Assembly (NCBI GenBank): GCA_001600635.1
Contig: BCKL01000012.1
Span: 558,001 to 622,000, forward strand
Length of the DNA: 64,000 nt
Reading direction: 5' to 3'
Origin: Leucosporidium creatinivorum
Lineage: Eukaryota > Basidiomycota > Microbotryomycetes > Leucosporidiales > Leucosporidiaceae
Part shown: positions 45,645-55,786 of the stretch, in pieces
How the letters are laid out: every line of letters starts with the position of its first letter
Position numbering within the stretch: the stretch's first letter is position 1
Position numbers and translations under genes: made by a program
The notes under the pieces: generated by a model
Database searches by the model: none
Told to the model about the DNA's origin: nothing
The model's input: only the letters and a program-made list of their open reading frames with translations

Positions 45645-48600
45645 CATCCTACAGCTATCTATAGCCCTCGCTTGCTCGAAAACTCGGCTTGTCCGCCCTT
45701 CGAGCTTTCTTACCCTTCCCCCGAGCTCGGCGCCTGTACCTCGGCTTCTTCTGCACTTTGCTAGGAAGGCTTGGAGGGAGGGGAAGCGTAGGTATCTCGC
45801 TCGCTTGAGAACCGAAGTCCGAAGTCGACTGCAGCTCTCTGTGAGGCCCAGGAGCACGAGTTCCAAGAAGACCGAGGTGGAGGGCTTGGCTTGAGAAAAG
45901 GCTTGCTGCAGAGTGGAGGGGAGGCGAGAGTGTTCTGCAACAATTCTGAGCGTGATGGAAGGCTTCGTGTTGAAAAGGCGTGGTCAGGCAGTACAAGCAG
46001 GAGTGAGCGCAAGTGAGCAAACGACGGCAGAAGGGGAGCGGTCGGCGACTTGCAAGAGGGAGAGAGCCGAGCAGTTCACCTACAGTACTCTGCGCTATAC
46101 ATTCCAAGGCAAGTAGCTCAAGTTCTCTCGCGCCCCAGAGCGCAAGCTGAAAAAGGTCTCCCTCCCTCGACTTGTGCTCAAGTCGGCGACAGAGAGCGCC
46201 GAGCTCACTCTCCCTTAACGCGGAGCAGCCGCTCCAGCTTTGACGTGACACCGTGCTGGGTAGATCGGCAGGTATAAGCACGAACCCCAACTCCAGCCGA
46301 GCCAACCCTCCTCGCTTCGGGCGAGGAAGACGGCTCGGCGCAGAGCTCGGCGAAGGCGCTGTCGCTGATCGGGCAAAGAGCAGGTCTACTGGACTCACCC
46401 GACTAGCAGACCAGAGGCATACGGACAGCATCAACATCTGCTCTTCCCGCACCATACACAAACGAGAAAAGCAGACCATGCCTGCCTGCGCTGTTGCTGC
46501 CTCTCCGCCGAGCAGGAGTCGCACCAGGAAGCAGAGGCTGTAATGGGGTCTATCAATGCCATCCTGAAGCCCCCGGACACTCACTAACCGAGGCTGTGAG
46601 AATGCTTGCGAGTAGCCTCTACCACCCGTTCAGCAGCCACTGGCCAGCCTGGCGAATGGTCAGCGCTGAGGCCTGAGGGCTCCATTGACAAGCTTGACGA
46701 CCTGTGAGACGAAATACATGGACTTCAGGCTATCACGGAGGTCTGCCGAGAAGGTATACGACCCCCCTTGCACCAAGAACGGTTGCGAAAGAAGTACGAA
46801 AGCCTCGACCGAGCACCCGCTACGAAAAGTGAGCGCCTCGCCAGGCGTGGAGAGCCCACCGTACAGCTTCCTAGACTATCCAAGGCGGCTAATGGACATG
46901 CATCTTAAGCTTGCACTGAGCTTGGCTCAGCAAAGGTGCAAGCACCGCCGTCGCAGCGAGGCTTCGAGTGCTCGGTGCAGAAAGCCGCGGCGCTGCTCGA
47001 TTGGAGAGCAAGCTCTAGCCACACGGCATGCTGCACTTCCTGAAGTACAAGCTCTCCTTATTTGGAAGCTGTCACAAGGCTGAGAAAGCATCACAGAGTC
47101 CTCAGCACCGTATGAGACGTCGAGGAGCTGAGCGAAACGAGCGCCGAGTTTCAGTTGCCGCTGGGGTCTGTATCTCAGGTCTTCTAGCACCATGAACCAA
47201 TTGAGAGAAATCCGCGAAGGCGTAAGGGGCGCAAGCGTGGTGGCAATCACACTGTGACACTCTCACGAGCGCGCCGCCGCTCTCGGCAGCAAGCTCGGCG
47301 CAAGTCAAAGCATCGACGGCCGCTCCGTTGCAGCCTCATCTCATCTACAACAGAGAGAGCAGGGAGATGGAGTAGCAGAAGCTCGTTCAAGAACGGAAGC
47401 TAGCGTCAGACGCTTCTTCTCGTGGAAAAACGAGCAGATCGGTGCAGAAGCATCGCCGACGACGAGCTCATGGGCTCCACCAGCCGGAGCAAGGCCGACG
47501 TGTGGCCTGCCCGCAGCCCGAACACTGCAATCAGCGCCAGCAACAGCACCTCGGAGACCCGTCAACCCTGTCGAGCCTCTACAAGCGAACCCAAAAGAGC
47601 GAGCAGCCGAGCCTATCGGACGGGACGCTTGGGTGCAATCATACGATGTAGCATTGGCTTATGAGCAGCGGAAGAGCGTGCTCAGCATCAACATGCAGAC
47701 CACCGGTGAGCCGAGCCCACAGCAGCCAGCAGCCAGCATGAAAGCGCCTGAAGCTGCCTTTCTCCGGCGCCGGTCCCCACCGAAGACTTTTGCTGGAGGA
47801 CAAGCTTCAGGCCCTCAATTGTCTTTCCATGCAGTACCTCTGCAGAGCGATATAGCAAATGGCGCCAAATACATCCGCTCAGCCCAACCTCCAGCGAGAG
47901 GCGGAGCCGACGCGGAAAATTCATCGCCGAGCAGCCCTCTTGCAAAGCCTCGCAGTTATCCTCAGCTGAGCTGGGGTATTTGATATGAGTCTAATCGACG
48001 TGACTTCATCGTCTCCGACAGCACTGCAGACCCTCGAAACAATTCTGAGAGCACTCCAGCGAAGCGAGAGACTTTGAGGAGCGCCGAGCGGCCGCTTGCT
48101 CTCTCTGCAGGGTTCATAGAGTTGCTTCTGCCGTTCAGTGAGGGTACAGACAATTTGATACCGCGCTAGACGCAACTACGTGCCAGTACACCATGTCAAA
48201 TCTACCGAGATCTCTCCGCAAGCTCTCCGCTTGCGAAGAGCGGATCTCGGCGATGGGCTGGGAGCTGCTGACGAAGACGTAGAGCGTGCAAAGGGAGTGA
48301 AGCAGTCCAACGACGACATGAGAAACGGCCGGTTGTCGGACAACAGCTGAGCCACCCCGCTGACCTTCGTCAACGGAGCGAAGAAGCGCTCGGCGAAGGG
48401 CGAGCACCACGCCGACCGGCTCTTCGAGCTGTTCGAGCACCCTTCGACGCCGTAGGAACGGCGAGCAAAATTCGAACAGCGATACTTCAAGCCAACCACA
48501 GCCCGACCCGGCTCTCCCCTGCGCGAGAAGAAGCGGAGCATGGCATCGGCGAGGAGTCGTCGAGACGCTCTCGTGTGCTAGAGCGCGACAGGACCGCTTT

Positions 48601-49110
48601 TGTCCATGAGATCGCTTTTGAGGGTGCAAAGCACGACTATGTATCTTAGAGAGCGCCGGCAGCCTCGCTACGAGTGTCCAGCAGAGCTTAGATGTCGAGC
48701 TCGCATTCGAAATCTTCGACAGACTCGACCTGCAGCAAGAGATTGTGGTCCAGCAAGCAGCAGTGGAGTGAAGAGGTGTGCTGCTTGGGCTGTACCCTGC
48801 CCACTAGCCGCGAGCACCCGCTCACAGCCAGCGCACAAGGATCCAGCGAGCCCATCCCTCCCTCATCTCCCTCTTTCCGAGCTCGGCGAGCAGGCCAGCC
48901 CACGCATGATGACCTGCACATGCTGTCCCAGCAGCCAGCAGAGCAGTCTCCTACCACAGCCACCGAAGCAAATGTGAGATGAAGCAGAAGGCGAGCGAGA
49001 CGGAGACGAAAGAGAGGCGAGGGTCGAGCTTCGAGCTTCGAGCTCGAGCGGGTGGAAAGGCTCGCTTGCGTCGGTCTTGATTGAACTGCAGGAGCCGGTG
49101 GCAAGTTTCA
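45645..49110 (+). repeat. Dispersed 3.4-kb repeat, copy 2
   Basis: Collinear with 25150-28560 over its whole length. Landmarks: GAGCTCGGCGCCTGTACCTC near 45723, AGGAAGGCTTGGAGGGAGGG near 45761, CTCGGCGAAGGCGCTGTCGC near 46345, AACCTCCAGCGAGAGGC at 47886, CGGCGAGCAGGCCAGCCCAC at 48884. Order and spacing match copy 1 to within about 60 bases over 3 kb, so both descend from one element with only small indels. Longer open frames exist (for example minus 45655-46584) but are not conserved as frames in the other copies. No gene call is made. Confidence 0.7.
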
Positions 49111-49424
49111 TGCAGAGCAGGGACCGGAGTACTGGTAGGTATCGTTGTGTAGCTGAGCAGGTCCCACCTCGTCTCGCCCTTTTCTCGCCGAGTCATCGCC
49201 GGGCTTCGACCCACTCCTCCTCCTTCAAGCGGTCTGAAAGCCAGCCATACGTGTAGTGGTATAGTACAAGAGCAGCCGCCGGGTATCACTTACAATCAAG
49301 TGTCCGTCTCTCAGCTCAGATTGTCCGTCTACCTCGTGTGCTCAGCCCTCCCTCGGCGACAACTCCCTCCACCGTGGCTCGTTCTCTCGACTGCCGGGAC
49401 CCCTCTAGCAGACAGGTGTGATGT

Positions 49425-49782
49425 CTAGAACTCTTCAGCCGCCTCCGCTCCACAGATACAGCAGCAGATGCTCTGTTTGGTCGAAGTACGGGGTCAGCTC
49501 TCGTTCGGCCTTGCTGCCTCGGCTCCCACAAGCTGCGAGAGCACGAGTAGTATCAAAAGGAATCAAGCTCACCTCAAACAACCAACAGCACAACAGACAT
49601 CTGCACAAATCGCCGCAGCAGCCTGCTCCTTTGAGCCTGAGCGTCTCCTCGGTCTCTTGAGCTTGCTCGGAGGACTGTTGAGGAGTGGGAGTGGGAGAGT
49701 GGCTAGCGGACATGCTGTTGGTGAGAGTGGGCTGCTGCTGGGCCGAGTCGGAGGAGTTGGTGGGCGAGGAAGAGGCGGCCAT
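49425..49782 (-). CDS. Small Cys-block protein (CYSTM-like), member 1
   Basis: Two exons: 49782-49573 and 49472-49425; 85 residues. Residues 1-47 are Ser/Thr/Gln/Pro-rich and disordered; then LRLKGAGCCGDLCRCLLCCW (48-67) and, across a phase-0 intron, LFE-SICCCICGAEAAEEF. Ten Cys lie in the last 31 residues. The pattern resembles CYSTM-type tail-anchored stress proteins, whose Cys-rich hydrophobic end sits in the plasma membrane (family knowledge; the match here is by eye). It shares the L-x-L-(R/K)-G-x-G lead-in and the intron just after the Cys block with the genes at 53763-54151 and 54398-54755. Confidence 0.7.
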
Positions 49783-50236
49783 TGTTGCGAGAGCTGGGGC
49801 GGCGAGCGAGTCAGCGGTTGAAGGAGAGAAGAGGTGGCTATGAGCTTACCTGTAGTGGAGCCGAAAGAGCTGAAAGAGTGCGAGTACGAGAGGCAGGAGC
49901 AGAGACAAGCAGCGAGCCCTCGAGAACAGCGAGTCCGGTTGCTGCGAGCAACACCGCCTTCCCCGGAGAGCGCGCCTAGGATAGCACAGCGAGCAGCATA
50001 GAAGAAAGGAGGTGCATGTAGGGCTGTACGAGCAGACGAAAGAGCTGTAACGAAGCAGAATGCCGTTCGAGGGTCAGCTCGGCGGAGGGATACCGCCAAG
50101 CCTCTGCGGCACCCAGGGCAAACAGGCCCCCCGCGCGCATTGACTAAGTAAATTTCTATTGATCGACATTTCCCAATACAAAAGCTGAATTACCCTCGCC
50201 GCGAAACTGTCGAAGTCCAACGCCGAGATTCCTGCC
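49783..50236. other. Intergenic region
   Basis: The gap lies between two minus-strand genes. A donor-like GTAAGCTCA (minus, near 49850) and acceptor-like sequence just before the ATG at 49782 suggest a 5' UTR intron for the Cys-block gene, as is common here. Nothing else is recognised. Confidence 0.4.
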
Positions 50237-50583
50237 TTACCGTCCTCCTACATCGCCGAGCGCGCCGAGCTGCTTCTTCCAGGCCTCAACGAAGGGTATA
50301 TCTGGCTCTTGGCGAAGTCCCGAGCCTGTAAGACATCATACGAGTCTTCTGTAGGCTTTTCAAGACACCTGTAGTGCTCTCGGTCTTCCCCAAATTCCCC
50401 TTTCCATGTATGAGCTCGAAGCGAGCCCGGTACTGTGTGTAGAAGGGTACACACCGCTGAGAGTCTTCGCCGAGCAAGGTAACTCCTTGTGAACTTGAGA
50501 AAAGTGATTACAAAAAGCTTACTTCGGTCGATGCGAGCCAAGGGGCCTGGTTGCCCTGGGTTCTCCGGCGGCCAAGTCCGCAT
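50237..50583 (-). CDS. Small spliced protein, unknown
   Basis: Three exons: 50583-50523, 50485-50369, 50325-50237; 88 residues. The joined protein starts MRTWPPENPGQPGPLARIDR, continues VTLLGEDSQRCVPFYTQYRA and ends PDIPFVEAWKKQLGALGDVG. All three pieces have balanced composition, quite unlike the low-complexity shadow frames around, and the phases fit. The introns are very short (37 and 43 nt) and the acceptors are CACAAG and TTACAG. I do not recognise the family. The gene is divergent from the von Willebrand A gene with 114 bases between the ATGs. Confidence 0.55.
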
Positions 50584-50697
50584 GATGAGAGGTCAAAGCG
50601 CTGAGCTCCTCTCCTTCCTTCGCTTCAACTCGTCTCGTCAAAGGGTCGACTACAGCATCAACTACCAACCTACCAACCTAACGAACTACCAGCAATC
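50584..50697. promoter_or_regulatory. Short divergent promoter
   Basis: 114 bases separate the start codons of the 88-residue gene (minus) and the von Willebrand A gene (plus). The right part (ACTACCAACCTACCAACC) is a C/A-rich leader. Shared regulation is inference. Confidence 0.45.
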
Positions 50698-53227
50698 ATG
50701 GTGAGCTTGCCTCGCAGAGAAAGGCGACGTCACTTCCGCCTCTTCCGATACTAACTCGCTGTTCTGTTGCTGTACATGAGGGGTTGGCAAGCAAGCTCCA
50801 AGCGGCGTCTTCTGCCGGTAATGCTGCTACTCCCGGGTACGGAGGAGCGCCTCCTGCTCAACAGCAGCAATACGGCGCGCCCCCTCCCCAGCAACAGCCT
50901 TCCTACGGCGCTCCAGCTCAGCAGGGATCGTATGGAGGACAGCAGCAGGGTCAGTATGGCCAACAGGGTGAGCTTCTCGCGTTTGGGAACGTGGGATGAT
51001 GTAGGAAAGTCAGGAGAAGTGAGAACTCGGCATGTTGGCTGAGCGGGGAGATCCAGAGATGAGGAGCGATTTGGGTGCAGAAAATTCGCGGAAACGTTAC
51101 ATAGGATTGTTCTAGGCTTCAGGATGATGTCGCTGACCTCTAAGTTTGCCTACAGCTCAAGCCTACGGCCAGAAGCCCGCCCAGTCTTCCTACGCCCCTC
51201 CCTCGGGCCCTCCTCCTCCCGGCGGTCCTCGTCCTGGTTGTCCGTTCTACCTGTTTCCTACTTGTCTACCAAGATCAAGCTGACCGAGGTCTCCTACAGC
51301 CACCGGCGGCTACGCTCCTCCCTCGGGCGCTCCTCCTTCGTACGGGGGACAGCCTCAGCAGCAAGGCCAGTACGGCCAGCCTCAACAGGGTGGTCAGTAC
51401 GGCCAATCCCCTCAACAGGGTGGTCAGTACGGCCAGCCCCAGCAGCAGGGTACGTCTCCCGTCGTTCTGCTTCGGCTCGGCGTTCGACTTAGGCGCAAGG
51501 GGTCGGCTTACTCACCTTTTCTTACTCCACAGGCTACGGCCAACCTCCCCAGCACCAGGGACAACAGTCCTACGGCGCTCCTCAAGGTCAACAGGGTGGC
51601 TACGGAGGACAACAGCAGCAAGGCGGATATGTTCCCCCTCCTCAGCACCAGCAGGGACCCGCTCCCACTGGAGGACCCAACGCTCAGCAGATCCTGGAAA
51701 TCTTCAAGCAGGCTGTTCTTGATCAGGTGCGTCCCAGCGACGACTCGGCTTGCTCCTCATCGTGCTCGGCGTTCGCTGACCGTCTATCTCCTTCGCCTCC
51801 TCCTCCTACACCCTTCCTTCAACCCACCGACGCTCGTCTCACATCCAGAACATTCAATCCTTCTACCCTCCCGGCACCCTCGAGCCTCTCTCGCAAGCCG
51901 TCGCCAACTCTGGAGCCCTCGCCCGTGTCGCCGCCGAGTGGAAGTTGCCCATGGAGATCGCTTCCGACCTCGTCAAATTGGCCTTGTTCGACGTCATTTT
52001 GTACTGTGATGATTCGGGGTCGATGGGTGAGTCACCGCTTCTCATCTCGAGACTCATTTCGGACGAGATGGGCGCGCCGAGCCAGATGGAGAGCTGACAA
52101 TTCGACTTTGACAGCCTTCGAGGAGGGAGGATCCAGGATCGACGACCTCAAGCTCATCATCTCGCGTGTCGCCTACGCCGCTTCGCTCTTCGATCAGGAT
52201 GGAATCCAGGTGCGCATTGTCGGCGCCTAGCTTCCTCGCTTCAACCTCCTGAGGTCGACCTGCAGCTGACCTCCTCCTCTTCCACCATTGTCCCCTACAC
52301 TACTTCGCATCTCACACACCAATCCCTCTCTCTTTGCCCCTTGTCACCCGCTCCTCTCTCTTTCGTCGACGACTTCACCTGTTCGGCCCTCGTTCCCCTC
52401 CCTCCCCGTCCACTCCGCCACCTCACCCACTCCTCGCCACCTCACCCAACAGGTCCGCTTCATGAACTCCCGCGTCGAAGGCAACGGCATCAACTCGGAA
52501 GCCGCTGCCATGCAGCTCGTCAACCAAGTCAAGTTCTCCGGACTCACTCCCCTCGGCACCGCCCTCGACAGCAAGATCATCCAGCCTCTTGTCATGGGAC
52601 CTGCTAGGCAGGGAAGGTTGACCAAGCCCGTCTTGATCATTGCTGTCACCGATGGAGTGCCCGGAGGAGAGGACCGCTACGCCATCGTCAAGGCTATCAT
52701 CGCCGCCAACCGCGAGCTCGCCAGGACTAGGTATGGCTCCGACGCCCTCTCTTACCAGCTCGCGCAAGTCGGCAACGACCAGAAGGCCCGCGCGTTCCTG
52801 GAGGAGATTGACAAGCACCCCGAGATTGGAGGACTCGTCGACGTGAGTTCCGCCGAGCGCCGAGATTCCGAGCTAAGTTGCTGACTGGATGCTTCTGTAG
52901 TGCACTTCCAACTACGAGAACGAGGCTGATGATAGTGAGTAGCTTTCTGTCTCTCTGCACGGGATCAAGCTGACCGCTTTTGACCCCTCGCAGTGCTCAA
53001 GGCCAAACCTCCGTGAGTCGCGCTTGTCCCTCTTCTACACCCCATCATATGATGGCATTGCCTCCCTATACATACACATCGACTTCACATATGATACCCC
53101 TTTTTTTGGGCACTCTGGGCGCTCGCTGACCCACTTTGCTCTCAGCGTCGACTTGACGCCCGAGCTTTGGCTGGTGAAGCTTTTGATGGGGGGTATCGAT
53201 TCGAGCTATGATACTCAGGACGAGTGA
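50698..53227 (+). CDS. von Willebrand factor A-domain protein with Gln/Gly/Tyr-rich N-terminus
   Basis: Eleven exons: 50698-50700, 50781-50967, 51156-51236, 51300-51449, 51533-51726, 51849-52026, 52115-52209, 52453-52842, 52901-52934, 52994-53012, 53146-53227; 470 residues. The first exon is the ATG alone; the next begins GLASKLQAA, so the protein starts MG and could be N-myristoylated. Residues ~20-190 are Q/G/Y/P repeats (GGQYGQ, QQGGYGGQQQQ), prion-like in composition. The vWA domain starts near 245 with the metal-ion motif in LYCDDSGSM (DxSxS); LTPLGTALDSKI and IIAVTDGVPGG are further vWA strands. Related proteins are widespread in fungi, with roles poorly known; metal-dependent protein binding is expected. 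The intron 52210-52452 is long (243 nt). The intron 53013-53145 contains the palindrome ATCATATGAT. Confidence 0.88.
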
Positions 53228-53762
53228 ACAACCGCCAGTAAGGGGAACCCATGCCAATTTTTTTTAACCGTCCTCAAGACTGACGCTCTCCTGCATTTTC
53301 AGATGAGCGCCGAGTTGGCGCCGACTTGCTTGAGGATAGGGCTGATAGCGATGGAGGAGGCGGTCATAAGACAGGAACTGGAAAGCAGTGTGTACAGAGT
53401 CACTCGGCAGCTGGAGAGCACAGTGAGCGAACGAACCCGCTGTGAGAAAGCAGACGAAAGCGAGCTCGGCCAAGAGGAACTCGGCGACAACAGCCTCATC
53501 AGCCGCCGTGTCATGGCTCATCGGGAGCTTGTTGAGAGTGGGCTACGATTGCCCTGCTCTCCTACAGCCGTCCCTGTTTTCGTACAGACTCGAGGCGAAC
53601 GACGGCGGACCGGCAGCGAGGAGGCAGTGCAGAAGCCAGCGCTCCGAAGTCGAAGTTGCATGACCTCACTACAGGGGAGCTAATGCTGCAGGGGAATCAG
53701 CAGAAGAGGTTGTTTCTGCTCTTTCCCTCCCACCACTCTCTGCACTCAATCGACTTCGCGCG
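53228..53762. other. Intergenic region with an open frame of doubtful value
   Basis: An ATG frame at 53303-53683 (MSAELAPTCLRIGLIAMEEA) follows an acceptor-like CATTTTCAG with a branch-like ACTGAC, so a 3' UTR intron of the upstream gene is possible: splicing GACGA to ATGA would leave the same C-terminus. The frame itself lacks support and is not called as a gene. Confidence 0.35.
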
Positions 53763-54151
53763 ATGCTTGCCCCCTCTTCCAACGCCGAGCTCGCAACCTT
53801 CCCACCTTCGCCTTCTCCACCTGCCCCAGCACACCTCCAAAGCTCGCAACCCACCCAAATCCCATCCATGAACTTCCGCTCAGCTCCCACACCCTCAGCA
53901 AACCCGGAGCAGCTCTTCCAACAGGCCGAAACGAATGCCAAATCTCTTCGCTTACGCGGCGGAGGCTGCTGGTGCTGTTGCTGTGGATGCGGGGTGAGTT
54001 GGTTGAATTTGAAGAGTAGAGCTGGAGCTGACTTTGAACCCTGTAGAACAACGACGAGCGCCCTTTGACGGTGGAGGAGAAGAAGAAGAAGAGCAAGCGG
54101 AACGGGGCCATTGCTGCTGCTGCTGCTTCGTCGTCTGTTTTCGCGGGTTGA
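53763..54151 (+). CDS. Small Cys-block protein with LRLRGG motif, member 2
   Basis: Two exons: 53763-53993 and 54047-54151; 111 residues (an internal Met at 36 is an alternative start). Residues 1-61 are Pro/Ser-rich with a short helix-like part (PEQLFQQAETNAKS). Residues 62-77 read LRLRGGGCWCCCCGCG. The first six are identical to the last six of ubiquitin, but no ubiquitin fold precedes them. After a phase-0 intron comes a Lys-rich tail (NNDERPLTVEEKKKKSKRN) and an Ala-rich end. The Cys block could be S-acylated or bind metal (inference). It is a clear paralogue of the gene 250 bases downstream. Confidence 0.75.
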
Positions 54152-54397
54152 TAAGATGTCTAGGAGATGTACTGGTGCACAACATCTGCGTATAATCATA
54201 TTGAAGAGTGTGAGCCAAGTGAGTGAATGCGGTGCCATCGCCGAGATTCGTCGGGCGTGCTAGTGAGGCGAGCTTGGCTGTTGAGAAGCCTGACTCGACG
54301 ATGCTAGAGATAGCCGTACAGCTCAAATGTAGTAACGCTGCTCTCCCTCTCTCGTTCCGCTCTCCTCGCCAAGTTCGGCCTCTCCTCCTACTTCACC

Positions 54398-54755
54398 ATG
54401 CCCGAGCCTCCCGAATATCCTCCAGCAGCCATCTTGCACGGCTTGCAGCCTTCCAGCACACCTCAAATGTCGTTCGCTTCGTCAACCACTGTCAAACCAA
54501 TCATCATGAGCGACGGACACCGAACTCAGCTCGCCGAAATGAAGGCCGAAGCGCTCCAGCTGCGTGGTGGGGGCTGCTGGTATTGCTGTTGCGGGTGTGG
54601 GGTAAGTGCTGGGACACACAGCAGTAAATGAGACTTCAAGATGATGACCGTGTGGCCTATAGGACTCGTACGGGGCGCCGCCGAGCAAGCAGAAGAAGAA
54701 GAAGGACTACAGCTCGACCTATATTGTACCGGTGCTCGGTACTGGGGGTTGCTAG
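54398..54755 (+). CDS. Small Cys-block protein, member 3
   Basis: Two exons: 54398-54601 and 54663-54755; 98 residues. The disordered N-terminus ends MSDGHRTQLAEMKAEA, followed by LQLRGGGCWYCCCGCG (53-68) and, after a phase-0 intron at the same point as in member 2, DSYGAPPSKQKKKKDYSSTY and a final GTGGC. Tandem with member 2: same strand, same intron site, same Cys block followed by a Lys run. The two probably arose by local duplication. Function unknown; the family hint is as for member 2. Confidence 0.75.
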
Positions 54756-55786
54756 AAGGCGTCAGAGTCATCTGCACCTGATCATGTGATGGCAAACGCC
54801 CTCGTTGAGCTGTGGCAGACGCTCGCAAGCTCGGCGCCGAACTGGCGAAGGGTGAAGTTTGGAGCGCTGGTCCAGAGATGGACAATGCTCAAGAAGATCC
54901 TGACCTGTACGAGACCTCTCGCTGCCCCCGCTCGAGATCATCTCTTTCGCCCCTGCGAGCTGCCTCCTCGCCGTCGCGCGTCGCTCTCGCTCTTCCTCTC
55001 CCGCTTTTTCGCTCTTCTCGTCATCTCGCCTGCTCGACACTACCGGCACGGTAGCTGATCCCTAGGGTCCTACCTAGGCCGTCACCCACCAGCTTACGCT
55101 CGCAGAGGCTACAGCTCGCCAACGCTCGGTATCGACTCGAAGCGGCGCGCTCGACCAAATTGGATCAGGAAGCAGGCTTGCGCTACTTGGAAGACAGCAG
55201 TAGGACGATTAAGGTCTAGCTGAGGACCTGCAGAGTGCTCAAGGATTCTGCGAGGACTACAGAACAGGTGAGAATCAGTGCAGAGGCATCGATGAGCTGG
55301 AGGTGCTGGAGACGTTGAGGTGAGGGCTGGCGAGGGCTGAGCTTTACCGGAGCATGCAGAGCATGCTCTAGTGCAGCTCTTCGGTCCCTTCGTCTGGCAT
55401 TGCCACCCCAGCGCTTCCTTTCAGTTCGAAAAGACGCGATGAGGGTCGGTCGAGTCGATGCTGGTCGGCGGGACCGCCGCAGAGTGCTGTACAGTGCAGA
55501 CGTGCTGTACCGCTCCCTGATACTTGGCGTCTTGCGAGGCCAGCAAGTCGCCTTGCGCGCGAGCAGCGCGCGAGTCGCTGTTCCCGACCCGACCGTGGCG
55601 GCGTGTGCTGAGGATGTTGCTGGAGGTGCAGAGCTGGTCGATGCACCGAGTCTGAACTCGAGCTTGAATGTGCCAGAAGCAGTGCTGTGGCTGCTCCCTG
55701 TGGTCAACTTTGCCTCCAAGCGCCTCCCGAACGACCGCTGATTCTCAATTCTCCGACTTCCAGGCTACCTAAGGCCCTCACACAAA
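54756..55786. other. Intergenic region
   Basis: A 1-kb gap upstream of the kinase gene. A 167-codon minus-strand frame (55216-55719) and several plus-strand frames overlap without a clear winner; all are Ala/Arg/Ser-biased. The last 50 bases before 55787 are the kinase leader. I see no gene I can support. Confidence 0.4.

Noticed and set aside
45655-46584. 309-codon minus-strand frame in repeat copy 2
   Set aside because: The frame is not kept in the collinear copies, does not use an ATG-supported start and has no domain; length is expected by chance in GC-rich DNA with few stops.
53303-53683. ATG frame of 126 residues (MSAELAPTCLRIGLIAMEEA)
   Set aside because: It sits in the 3' region of the von Willebrand A gene right after an acceptor-like site; it has no partner exons, biased C-terminal composition and no recognisable domain.
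55216-55719. 167-codon minus-strand frame upstream of the kinase
   Set aside because: Ala/Arg/Ser bias, overlapping open frames of equal length on both strands, no splice logic and no recognised motif.
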